Positions 45,901-55,844 of a stretch of 64,000 nt of DNA are shown here, in pieces. Location: assembly GCA_950097015.1 (NCBI GenBank), contig CATNEN010000005.1:2657501-2721500 (forward strand), read 5' to 3'. The translations under genes were made by a program, and so were the position numbers. The stretch is from Macrostomum hystrix (Eukaryota; Platyhelminthes; Macrostomidae). Within the stretch, counting starts at the first letter, position 1. Every line of letters starts with the position of its first letter. Under the pieces are notes generated by a model that saw nothing but the letters and a program-made list of their open reading frames with translations, was not told the origin of the DNA and searched no databases.

Positions 45901-48900
45901 TAGGTTGAATCCCAGTTGCAATGGTAGGTTAAATCCCAGTTGGAATGGTAGGTTGAATCCTAGTTGGAATGGTAGGTTGAATCCCAGTTGCAATGGTAGG
46001 TTAAATCCCAGTTGGAATGGTAGGTTGAATCCCAGTTGAAATGGTAGGTTGAATCCCAGTTGGAATGGTAGGTTGAATCCCAGTTGCAATGGTAGGTTAA
46101 ATCCCAGTTGGAATGGTAGATTAGATCCCAGTTGCAATGGTAGGTTAAATCCCAGTTGGAATGGTAGGTTAAATCCCAGTTGCAATGGTAGGTTAAATCC
46201 CAGTTGGAATGGTAGGTTAAATCCCAGTTGCAATGGTAGGTTAAATCCCAGTTGCAATGGTAGGATAAATCCCAGTTGGAATGGTAGATTAGATCCCAGT
46301 TGCAATGGTAGGATAAATCCCAGTTGGAATGGTAGGCTAAATCCCAGTTGCAATGGTAGGTTAAATCCCAGTTGGAATGGTAGGTTAAATCCCAGTTGCA
46401 ATGGTAGGTTAAATCCCAGTTGCAATGGTAGGATAAATCCCAGTTAGAATGGTAGCTTAAATCCCAGTTAGAATGGTAGCTTAAGTCCCAGTTAGAATGG
46501 TAGATTAGATCCCAGTTGGAATGGTAGCTTAAATCCCAGTTGAAATGGTAGGTTGAATCCCAGTTGAAATGGTAGGTTGAATCCCAGTTGGAATGGTAGG
46601 TTGAATCCCAGTTGCAATGGTAGGTTGAATCCCAGTTGGAATGGTAGCTTAAATCCCAGTTGGAATGGTAGGTTGAATCCCAGTTGCAATGGTAGGTTGA
46701 ATCCTAGTTGGAATGGTAGGTTGAATCCCAGTTGCAATGGTAGGTTGAATCCCAGTTGGAATGGTAGGTTGAATCCCAGTTGCAATGGTAGGTTGAATCC
46801 CAGTTGCAATGGTAGGTTAAATCCCAGTTGGAATGGTAGGTTGAATCCCAGTTGAAATGGTAGGTTGAATCCCAGTTGCAATGGTAGGTTGAATCCCAGT
46901 TGGAATGGTAGCTTAAATCCCAGTTGGAATGGTAGGTTGAATCCCAGTTGCAATGGTAGGTTGAATCCTAGTTGGAATGGTAGGTTGAATCCCAGTTGCA
47001 ATGGTAGGTTGAATCCCAGTTGGAATGGTAGGTTGAATCCCAGTTGCAATGGTAGGTTGAATCCCAGTTGGAATGGTAGGTTGAATCCCAGTTGCAATGG
47101 TAGGTTAAATCCCAGTTGGAATGGTAGGTTGAATCCTAGTTGGAATGGTAGGTTGAATCCCAGTTGCAATGGTAGGTTGAATCCCAGTTGGAATGGTAGG
47201 TTAAATCCCAGTTGCAATGGTAGGTTGAATCCCAGTTGCAATGGTAGGTTGAATCCCAGTTGGAATGGTAGGTTGAATCCCAGTTGAAATGGTAGGTTGA
47301 ATCCCAGTTGCAATGGTAGGTTGAATCCCAGTTGCAATGGTAGGTTGAATCCCAGTTGGTTAAATCCAATTTTAATCCTTTAATTTAAATCCTAGAATCC
47401 TAGATTAACTTACTAAAAAACTACAAACTATTAAAAAATAAATAAAAAGTTTAAATATGCAGAAACTTCCAATTCTTTACTTATTTAATGCTTGCTAAAA
47501 ACTAAAAAAATTCTTAATATTAAAAAAGAAGTTGTTTGACTACTAAATGAAGTTCTTCAACAACTATTTTACCTATCATCATTATGTGACAGCAATCACG
47601 CCATTAGAACGTGACGAAAATTTATACGAATGCATTTCTTCATTCATCCATTGATACTAAGTTAACAGGGGCTACTGCCGGCTTGACCTTTGAAGTTCTA
47701 CAGAGAGTTGACGAAATCGTCACAATGGCTTTACAGAAATTTCTTTCAGTACTACTAAAATTTGCTAACCAATTGAACATTAACCAATTGTCTATTTTTA
47801 AACGGCACGACAAGGTGTGTTAACGTGTAAAGCCTGTGTGTAGGTGAGGTCTGTTTAAATTTTGAAGCACGCAATCAAATCGTGATGTTTCGTTCACCCT
47901 GCCCGTTAAAGACAGCGGGCCCCTGGCCTCATGCACTGCCTGCACGACTCGTTTAGCTAATACGACTTGGTAGGTTAACTAAGATGAATAAACATCACAC
48001 CTGACAATAGTAACTGTAAGATCTGGGACACGGAGAGATGAAACACGTGTGAGATAAGACAGGGGGATGTGAGACACCGGAGAGATCAGGCAGTGGAGAG
48101 ATGAGACAGGGGAGAGATAAGACACGGGAGAGATAAGACACGGGAGAGATGAGACACGGGAGAGATGAGACATTGGAAATATGAGATAGGGGAGAGATAA
48201 GACACGGGAGAGATGAGACACGGGAGAGATAAGACACGGGAGAGATGAGACACGGGAGAGATAAGACACGGGAGAGATAAGACACGGGAGAGATGAGACA
48301 CGGGAGAGATAAGACACGGGAGAGATGAGACACGGGAGAGATAAGACACGGGAGAGATGAGACACGGGAGAGATGAGACATTGGAAATATGAGATAGGGG
48401 AGAGATAAGACACGGGAGAGATGAGACACGGGAGAGATAAGACACGGGAGAGATGAGACACGGGAGAGATGAGACACGGAAGAGATAAGACACGGGAGAG
48501 ATGAGACACGGGAGAGATGAGACACGGGAGAGATGAGACACGGGAGAGATGAGACATTGGAAATATGAGATAGGGGATAGATGAGACACGGGAGAGATGA
48601 GACACGGGAGAGATGAGACACGGGAGAGATGAGACACGGGAGAGATGAGAGGAGAGCTATATGCTTAATTACTCATAATACATAAAAAATGCAGTAAATA
48701 TAAGAAGAAAACGTATAGTTCTCAACTCATTTCAGTGACCTGATTTCGGACAAGTTGGTCGCCACTGTGACACTCAAATGACTCCTATGTATATCAGCCG
48801 CACTGGTCAAAGTTGGTTATATTCTTATCTCGCGCAACTCACGCCACTTGTAAAAAAACGTCAGTTGCTAAGCTGCGGCACAAAAACAAGTTTAAAAACT

Positions 48901-50532
48901 GACGCTACCTATAGGGACCTGGCCTACCTGCCCACGACAGGCAACGTACCCGCAGGTTCACGGGTATGTTGGGGCTAGCTTGAAGGAATTCTGATTATTA
49001 TGAAATAAAGTTAAGAATTTAGTAATAAGTTAGACTAAAACGGGTGGGTGTGTACTCAAGTCACGTGACGACCTAATAGTACTTGTAGTATCTAATTTAT
49101 TTGGCTAGTATTCGAAGAAAGCAGACTAAGCACACTCAAGATGAGATAATTGTTAAAGGGCTCGTTGGTGCTCGACAAGAAAAAACTAGACCGTTAAATT
49201 GGAAGACAAAAAGAAAGATGCGTCATCATCGTTCTAAAGAGAAAAAACAACTCATTAAACGTTCCAGTCTTAGGATTCAGACAAAATTCTATTAATATCG
49301 CCATTGTAAAATAACTGAAAACAACTGTGGCTGAAAAAGATATTTTATGTAAACAAATGATGAATAAAAGGACGGAAATAAAAAAACTAATTAATAGTGG
49401 TAGAAAGAGGGAAAGAACAGGGGAGAAAGAGGCGGGGAATGGGGGAGAAAGAGGCGGGGGATGGGGGAGAAAGAGGCGGGGAATGCGGGAGAAAGAGGCG
49501 GGGAATGGGGGAGAAAGAGGCGGGGAATGGGGGAGAAAGAGGCGGGGAATGGGGGAGAAAGAGGCGGGGAATGGGGGAGAAAGAGGCGGGGAATGCGGGA
49601 GAAAGAGGCGGGGAATGGGGGAGAAAGAGGCGGGGAATGGGGGAGAAAGAGGCGGGGAATGGGGGAGAAAGAGGCGGGGAATGGGGGAGAAAGAGGCGGG
49701 GAATGGGGGAGAAAGAGGCGGGGAATGCGGGAGAAAGAGGCGGGGAATGGGGGAGAAAGAGGCGGGGAATGCGGGAGAAAGAGGCGGGGAATGGGGGAGA
49801 AAGAGGCGGGGAATGGGGGAGAAAGAGGCGGGGAATGGGGGAGAAAGAGGCGGGGAATGGGGGAGAAAGAGGCGGGGAATGGGGGAGAAAGAGGCGGGGA
49901 ATGCGGGAGAAAGAGGCGGGGAATGGGGGAGAAAGAGGCGGGGAATGGGGGAGAAAGAGGCGGGGAATGGGGGAGAAAGAGGCGGGGAATGGGGGAGCAA
50001 TGCTAGCAGAACTCCTCACCTTGGCTTCCAAATTGGGGTAGCCATCGCAAGCGGAATACCTGGCCACCGCCTCCCTGGCAGGCTCGTATCCTACGGACGG
50101 CGCGTAGCCGTTGCACTTGCCGCTGCGCAGCTTCTTATCCACAATGTCCAATAGTTCAACCGGAGGCGATAAATTGCCAAATATAGTGGGATCGCCGATA
50201 GACAGGGCGATCATCTTTTTCTCCGGATTCGGCGTCAGTTTCATTTGGTCGACAATTTTCCTAATCGGATTAGATGTCTGCTGGGCCATGCGACTCATTG
50301 GGCAGTGCCATTGCTCGCGAGTTCGAGTCAGCGGCTTCTTGAAGCTGGAAGAACCGTTGGAATTGGTCACTGAGGTGGGCGGCTGTTCGGGGCGGTACTC
50401 CTTTAAAGGCGGCTCGACTGTGGAGTTTGTTTTTCTTTTTAACGGCACTTTTTGCTGCTGCTGCTGCTGCTGGATGGCCAGTTCGCTTGACTTTCGCATG
50501 ACTGCAAGTCGAATTGTTGATGGCTTAGGCAT
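42955..50532 (-). CDS. TAT: tyrosine aminotransferase
   Basis: Four minus-strand exons, all phase 0: 50532-50020, 45246-44932, 44617-44372, 43404-42955, giving 507 residues (mammalian TAT about 454; the excess is mostly N-terminal and includes a Gln run). It moves the amino group of tyrosine to 2-oxoglutarate, the first step of tyrosine catabolism, using PLP. Visible landmarks: [11 protein letters not shown] and [10 protein letters not shown] (exon 1), [15 protein letters not shown] and [11 protein letters not shown] (exon 2), IADEIY (D282), and [15 protein letters not shown] with the PLP-binding lysine at about 315 (exon 3). GAMYMMVG and [15 protein letters not shown] are in exon 4. Exon joins fall where family conservation continues unbroken (LEAK|DVIL, ERYK|VPII). 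A TATTATTAG acceptor lies only 6 nt before the ATG, at a SINE's target duplication. Introns 1 and 3 hold large arrays. Confidence 0.95.
43450..44260 (-). repeat. ~11-bp purine-rich minisatellite in TAT intron 3
   Basis: Plus strand built on GGGAAGAGAATAGGAAGAGA with GATAGTA variants. It is almost pure purine on plus and pyrimidine on the transcribed sense strand. The frame running out of exon 3 into the intron stays open for about 300 codons because pyrimidine-rich codons cannot be stops. Confidence 0.95.
44700..44877 (-). mobile_element. SINE family 2 fragment in TAT intron 2
   Basis: Flanked by an 8-bp direct repeat TGCGCAAG (44692-44699 and 44878-44885). On the minus strand it ends in a TTATTATTA tail. 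It shares the 'cccaattgggccgaatgtacagcc'-like and 'agtccatggact' segments with the full copy at 27.42 kb. The tRNA head is missing (5' truncation). Confidence 0.75.
45320..47360 (-). repeat. 24-bp minisatellite in TAT intron 1
   Basis: About 84 units of CCCAGTTGGAATGGTAGGTT plus GAAT, with GCAA/GGAA/GAAA, CCTAG and TAAAT variants arranged in repeated blocks. Length divisible by three gives stop-free octapeptide frames on both strands. Confidence 0.96.
47361..48024. other. AT-rich stretch within TAT intron 1
   Basis: Unique sequence between two intronic arrays. No exon supported. Confidence 0.5.
48025..48655 (-). repeat. 16-bp minisatellite in TAT intron 1
   Basis: About 35 units of GAGACACGGGAGAGAT, with AAGACACGGG and a recurrent GAGACATTGGAAATATGAGA variant block about every 200 bp. 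It is the same family as the array inside the hAT-like element at 10.1-11.8 kb. Confidence 0.94.
48656..49394. other. unique stretch within TAT intron 1
   Basis: Moderately AT-rich with no recognisable exon or RNA gene. Confidence 0.5.
49395..49997 (-). repeat. 22-bp purine-rich minisatellite in TAT intron 1
   Basis: About 26 units of GAGAAAGAGGCGGGGAATG plus GGG, varying at GGG/CGG. It begins about 20 bp inside the exon 1 donor. It is purine-rich on plus and stop-free in all minus frames, so exon 1 reads on for about 210 codons if the intron is retained. Confidence 0.95.
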
Positions 50533-50543
50533 CAAAAACTAAT

Positions 50544-50866
50544 AATAATAATAATTACAGGAGGGCTGCGGGCAATGGCACATCAGTTGGTGACACGCAG
50601 TCAGCGAGGAGGCAATTCTGCACATTTCGCTGACTGCTGAGCACACGCTCACACAGGTGTGTACATCTGCCCTGACTTTCTCATCGTCTGACATTTCACT
50701 GTGCCTTGGAGGTTGGCCCTCAAGGGGCGTAAATTGCACGACAAGCCACCAAGCCTTCTCTCCGCGGCTGCGCCCCAAATAAATATGGCCTCGCCGCGGA
50801 ATCGAGCTCAGGGACCTTGGTGCGAGAGGCAAACGAGTTAACCGCTCTACCACTGAACCCCTGATT
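50544..50866 (-). mobile_element. SINE family 1, copy 4, next to the TAT start codon
   Basis: On the minus strand: head TGGTAGAGCGG (exact A-box consensus), AGCTCGATTCC (B box), body, and (ATT)n tail. It is flanked by a 10-bp target duplication AAAAACTAAT (50534-50543 and 50867-50876). It sits 12 bp upstream of the TAT ATG in the same orientation as the gene. Confidence 0.88.
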
Positions 50867-50944
50867 AAAAACTAATTAAACCAACCCTTATTTATGGATC
50901 AAGACAAATGTCAAACCGATTTAAACAAATTATACACAAGTAGC

Positions 50945-51500
50945 AAGGCCATGACCAATCTAGGAAACTATATTAGCTAGGCGATGACCTATCTAGAAAA
51001 CTATAGCTAGGCTATGACCTATCTAGGAAACTACAGCTAGGCTATGACCAATCTGGAAACTATATTAGCTAGGCCATGACCTATATAGGAAACTATATTA
51101 GCTAGGCGATGACCTATCTAGGAAACTATAGCTAGGCTATGACCTATCTAGGAAACTATAGCTAGGCTATGACCTATCTAGGAAACTACAGCTAGGCTAT
51201 GACCAATCTGGAAACTATATTAGCTAGGCCATGACCTATCTAGGAAACTATATTAGCTAGGCGATGACCTATCTAGGAAACTATAGCTAGGCGATGACCT
51301 ATCTAGGAAACTACAGCTAGGCTATGACCTATCTAGGAAACTATAGCTAGGCTATGACCTATCTAGGAAACTACAGCTAGGTTATGACCAATCTAGGAAA
51401 CTATAGCTAGGCTATGACCTATCTAGGAAACTACAGCTAGGCTATGACCAATCTAGGAAACTATAGTATATTAGTAGCTAGGCAATGACCGTTTTAGGAA
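50945..51500. repeat. ~30-bp minisatellite upstream of TAT
   Basis: About 19 units of CTAGGCTATGACCTATCTAG plus GAAACTATAG, some with a TATATTAG insertion (33-34 bp). Confidence 0.93.
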
Positions 51501-52380
51501 ACTATATGTCTGATCAGCCTAAAGTCAATTAATTTACTCTAATTTCGAACCTAATCGATAACGACTGTTGAGTTACATTTGAAGGTCATTCGAATTCAGT
51601 CTGCAGTCAATCTTATCTCTATCCCCGATTGAAGCACTCTTTCAAGTGCTGACCACGAGACTGCAAATACAGTTTAAATAGGCCCCAACTTTTAGTTAAC
51701 AAGGAGAAAAGCAAGCACAATAAAATTGTAGTCAGTCCTTGCATTAGATTTAACATAAGATCAAAATGAAATGTTTAACTCGTAACTTCATTAAAGTACA
51801 AGTACGCATTCAGACCCTCCCTGGCAGGGAGTGAAAATACGAGTATAACGTTCTTAAACACGTCTGAACAAGATTCCTCCTATAACTACCAGTATATTGC
51901 GATTTGTCTATTTTTATTCGTAGAGATTAACGAATAAGTTAGCAGTATACAAAATATAAACTTACCTTTTTCAGTTCGATCCACGCAGTTCACAAAGTTT
52001 GTATTAATAATTTAATACTTCGTTAAACTCGAGATGTCTGTATAGCCTTCTTAACAAGGCATTTAATTTATGCAGATGCAGCAGTCCTTTTCTGTTAAAA
52101 CTAGCTAAGAACTAGCTACTAAAGTGCGTATTCTTTCTAAACAACCCGAAAGCTAGCTAGGATTTCAATGAGAATGCTGTAAAAAAGTTTAAAATCTGCA
52201 GAGAAACAACTCTAATTATAAAAAGATCTTAGAAGACTTCACTTCAGGGACTGCGCCGACAACAGTGTGAGCGCTTTTCTTAAATCAAGGCAAGCTTTAA
52301 CTTGAATGAATTAAGAAAATATTGGCCTGACTGGCTCATATGCGTGTGTTAGGGAGAGGACTGGAGAAGTTAAAAATAAT
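51501..52380. other. AT-rich spacer, no gene seen
   Basis: Unique sequence upstream of TAT. No ORF or RNA gene supported; part may be TAT 5' flank. Confidence 0.5.
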
Positions 52381-52655
52381 AGTCGAAGCCAGCAGTATAA
52401 AAGGCTGGGCTGCTCCGCAAAGCGTGCGCTTTTTGTGTACAGGCGGCGGGCACAGGGGTTTTGGCAAAACCGGTGCAGAGTTTTGAGGTTGTAAAATGCA
52501 GGCACTGGCTTATGGGCTGTTCGGGGTGAGGGGTGGCAATGCACGCGTTTTTTCTAGCGCGGGAGGGTCATAAAACGCGCCGACCCCTTCCTATCCACAA
52601 AGTGCGCTAATTGGTTGGAGTCTCAAGGTCGATGTTGATCACGTGACTAACACAC
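52381..52655. promoter_or_regulatory. candidate promoter/CpG-rich patch
   Basis: A GC- and CpG-richer island in AT-rich surroundings. It holds TATAAAAGG at about 52396 (plus), an inverted CCAAT (ATTGGTTGG, about 52610) and the E-box palindrome ATCACGTGAC at about 52638. It lies about 2 kb upstream of the TAT start (minus). Which gene it serves, if any, is inferred only from position. Confidence 0.3.
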
Positions 52656-53465
52656 CAAGCCCGTTCTAGCCATTTCAGACGACCAACCCTGTTGTCGCAG
52701 CTGCCTCGATTGTACTTTCCCACCCAATTGACTAAGGAATGAAAATACTAACAAGACAGGGGGTAAGGGAAAATTTCGGTAGGGAAGGAAGGGAGAGTAC
52801 AGAGGAGACACTGGGAAGTGTATAATTTCTAGTATTTCTCTCAGGCAGAGACGTCTAGTATTCCGCACCTAACCATAAATGTAGATCTAATCTCAGATAC
52901 AAGTGTACACGGCGCACAATTTCTATAGACTTAGGACATTTTTGAAAAATTCAGCAACAGCTAAAGCAGCAGATTTTTCTGAATCTGAAGCCAGTCACTT
53001 AGCTAGTTTTATTGAACTTTTCCTACTTCAGGGTGGAGATGATAGAATGGGATAAGAGGGAAATCTGCCAGTAAGAAACTTTAATAGAGTGGAGACTGCA
53101 GGGGAGAAGTAGAGAATATAATTATACTTGAAAATGATTAGGTTAGCAACTTTTAGTCAGTGAATTGTTGTTGCCTTTTTTCGTGTAAAAAAAACAAACA
53201 ATTCAGAAGACTTATAGAGATATTTCAGGTTAAGCCAGTCTTTTATTTAATATTCGATTAGGACTGACTTTTCGCAAACATTAAACACGACAAAGCAAGT
53301 GAGGACGTAGTGTTATCTCACGCTCAGTCTCACGTCAGTGCCATATATCTGAGACTGTATTTATAAGTTATAAAAATTACTAAATTAAGATTAGGAGCTG
53401 TGTGTCTGAGAAACAACGATGGATATATTATGTTGCGAAACTTAAGAATTAAAACTTTGTCTTGA
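52656..53465. other. spacer, no gene seen
   Basis: Unique sequence. The short minus ORFs have no recognisable features. Confidence 0.5.
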
Positions 53466-53469
53466 TTCA

Positions 53470-53830
53470 TCAAGCGGATCCTGAGGAGTGGGGGGGGCGG
53501 ATCCTGAGGAAGTGGGGGCGGATCCTGAGGAGTTGGGGCGGATCCTGAGGAAGTGGAGCGGATCCTAACGGAGTGGGGGCGGACCCTGAAGAGTGGGGGC
53601 GGATCCTGGGGGGAGTGGAGCGGATCCTGAAGAGTGGGGGCGGATCCTGAAGAGTGGGGGCGGATCCTGGGGGAGTGGGGGCGGATCCTAAGGAAGTGGG
53701 AGCGGATTCTGAGGAAGTGGGGGCGGATCCTGAGGAGTGGGGGCGGATCCTAAGGAGTGGGGGCGGATCCTAAGGAAGTGGGGGCGGATCCTGAGGGAGT
53801 GGGGGCGGATCCTGAGGGAGTTAATGGCGT
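53470..53830. repeat. 20-21-bp G-rich minisatellite
   Basis: About 17 units of GGGGGCGGATCCTGAGGAAG, each carrying a GGATCC palindrome. Runs of up to nine G occur. Confidence 0.93.
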
Positions 53831-54346
53831 TAGCATAGAGTTAGCATAGAGGGGGGGGCTGTGATTTTCGAGGCAAGTTGTTACACGAAAAGTAGGAAAA
53901 TTTTCATTAAGCAAGCAAGTTTTTTCAAACAAATTCACGGGACAGAAACATGTTTCATTTTGCTTTAACAAATAGTGCGCGAATTGCAAACATGCCGCTT
54001 ATAGTGTCGACAGTACTATTAAGTCAGTAGCTAGCAATAGAGAGAAAATAATTGTTCTTTTATAATCCCCATATCTGTAGGCATCAGAGGCGAATGAATA
54101 ACAAAAAAATCAGTGCAAAGAACCTATAACCAATGGCTTTTAATGAGATATAAAATAGGCAAATTATGAAGCACATTCTGAAGGTCTTAGACTTAAAGGT
54201 TAAAAGTTGTTCAATGTAAAGCTTTTAGCAACACGACACGACAATAGAACTTCGTAATTAAAAAATAGTTTTTAACCACACATACTACTGAATCAGTGAA
54301 ATATAAGTAGTATATTAATAAAGTTGTTCTCACTAGCCGAATTTAG
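53831..54346. other. spacer downstream of the EBAG9-like exon
   Basis: AT-rich. Presumably contains the 3'UTR of the minus-strand EBAG9-like gene; nothing else recognised. Confidence 0.45.
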
Positions 54347-54823
54347 TTAAGCGTCCCAACCGCTATTGTCCTGCCATTCGCCCAGCTGGTTTGAGATCGC
54401 TCCTATTGACGCCTCTTGATACGATAATTGCTGATGATGCTGCTGCTGCTGTTGCTGCTGCTGTTGCCTGGGGCCGATGTAAACTTTTTTAGTCTTGGAA
54501 ACTCGCGGCTCTAAATCTCGCAGCAGAAGATCCTCAGGATTGCTGTTAATTGTGGCGGCAGCAGCATTAGCAGCAGCAGCAGCAGTATGATGACCAGCAG
54601 CTGTCACAGAATGTTCCGTGTTGCCCCAATCATTCCAGGATGTGAAATTGTCTTCTCCTGTAGCTGTAGAAGAAGATTCCAAGCCAGGAGCAGGCCCTGA
54701 CTGCTGCTGACCTCGATGATACATTGGTAGGGGAGTGCCCGACTGGCGCCTCTGCCTCACAATGCTCAGAAAGCAGAGAGCCCGGCGGAATAGGGCCAAC
54801 AGTACGGCCCAAAGCTGGCGAAG
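54347..54823 (-). CDS. EBAG9/RCAS1-like protein, partial (first exon not found)
   Basis: A single minus-strand exon of 158 codons plus stop, opening at a GTGTTTCCAG acceptor in phase 0. It encodes a hydrophobic/basic start (LRQLWAVLLALFRRALCFL, then RQRRQSG), a FTSWNDWG segment, LEPRVSKTKKVYIGPR, a Gln/His run, and LGEWQDNSGWDA just before TAA. The order hydrophobic N-terminus, TSW motif, KTKK motif, LG.WQ.N..W matches EBAG9 (RCAS1), a Golgi-associated type III membrane protein thought to modulate secretion and O-glycan processing. The acidic/coiled-coil C-terminus of vertebrate EBAG9 (about 50 residues) is absent: the stop falls immediately after the WQ...W motif. The initiator exon must lie upstream in or beyond the array at 54.9-55.5 kb. 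Moderate confidence in the family. Confidence 0.62.
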   Translation of the reverse strand, partial: LRQLWAVLLALFRRALCFLSIVRQRRQSGTPLPMYHRGQQQSGPAPGLESSSTATGEDNFTSWNDWGNTEHSVTAAGHHTAAAAANAAAATINSNPEDLLLRDLEPRVSKTKKVYIGPRQQQQQQQQQHHQQLSYQEASIGAISNQLGEWQDNSGWDA

Positions 54824-54884
54824 CTGGAAACACGTGGGATTGCGCGACTTTGGGATTTTGTGTGAACTGGGATTTTAAGGGTGA

Positions 54885-55505
54885 AATCGTATAATCAAAT
54901 GGGATTCTTGTGATAAAATGGGATTCTTAAATTAAAGTAGGATTTCTAGACCAAAATTTAGATTTTTTAGTCAAAAGGGATTTTAGAGTGAAATGAGATT
55001 CTTAGATTCTAATGGGATTCTAGAAAGAAGTGGGATTCTTAGAGAGAAATAGGATTCTAGAAAGAAGTGGGATTCTTAGAATGAAAGTAGATTCTTGAAA
55101 CAAAATGGGGTTCTTAGAGTGAAGTTGGATTCTTAGAGTGAAGTGGGATTCTTAGAGTGAAGTGGGATTCCAAGATTGAAAAGGGATTCTAAGAGTGAAA
55201 TGGGAATCTCGTCATGAAACGGGATTCTAAGAGTGAAATGTGATTCTTAGAGGGAAATGTGATTCTTAGAGTGAAATGTGATTTTCAGAGTGAAACGTGA
55301 TTCTTAGAATGAAATGTGATTCTTAGAGTGAAATGTGATTCTTAGAGTGAAATGTGATTCTTAGAGTGAAATGTGATTCTTAGAGTGAAATGTGATTCTT
55401 AGAGTGAAATGTGATTCTTAGAGTGAAATGTGATTCTTAGAGTGAAATGTGATTCTTAGAGTGAAATGTGATTCTTAGAGTGAAATGTGATTCTTAGAGT
55501 GAATA
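54885..55505 (-). repeat. 19-bp minisatellite between EBAG9-like exon and PUSL1
   Basis: Clean 19-bp units GATTCTTAGAGTGAAATGT at about 55230-55505, with more diverged units (GTGGGATTC, AAATGGG) down to about 54885. It is related in inverted orientation to the array in PUSL1 intron 3. Confidence 0.93.
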
Positions 55506-55844
55506 AGGGTTAATAGAGTAAAATTGTATTTTGATATTGAAACAGGGATGGAATGGGATTGCCAAATCTCATTTTATGAGATAGTATTAAGTTATATAAA
55601 ATGAAATTTTGAACCAGTTACATTACGTAAATGAAAAAGTTTTGAAGAAAAAATTAATTCTCATAACACAATTTCATTTATCCATTGTTTACAATTGTTG
55701 TTACAACTAATTTTGTCAATCAAATGCATTTTTTAAAATCAGTTTTTTACTTTTCGGCAACACGTTGAAGCTAACAAGTAATAAACTTACAATCCTACTA
55801 ACAGAGCAAGTAGTAGTAAGTGTAAATTAAGTAACAAATCAAAA

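Noticed and set aside
45316-47337. Long ORFs on both strands encoding octapeptide repeats
   Set aside because: They arise from the 24-bp intronic array of TAT, and opposite strands are open together.
47611-47823. 70-codon ORF in TAT intron 1
   Set aside because: It is on the opposite strand inside an intron with no recognisable motif.
53470-53830. G-rich array as a telomere-like tract
   Set aside because: The unit contains GGATCC and is 20-21 bp long, unlike TTAGGG-type telomere repeats.
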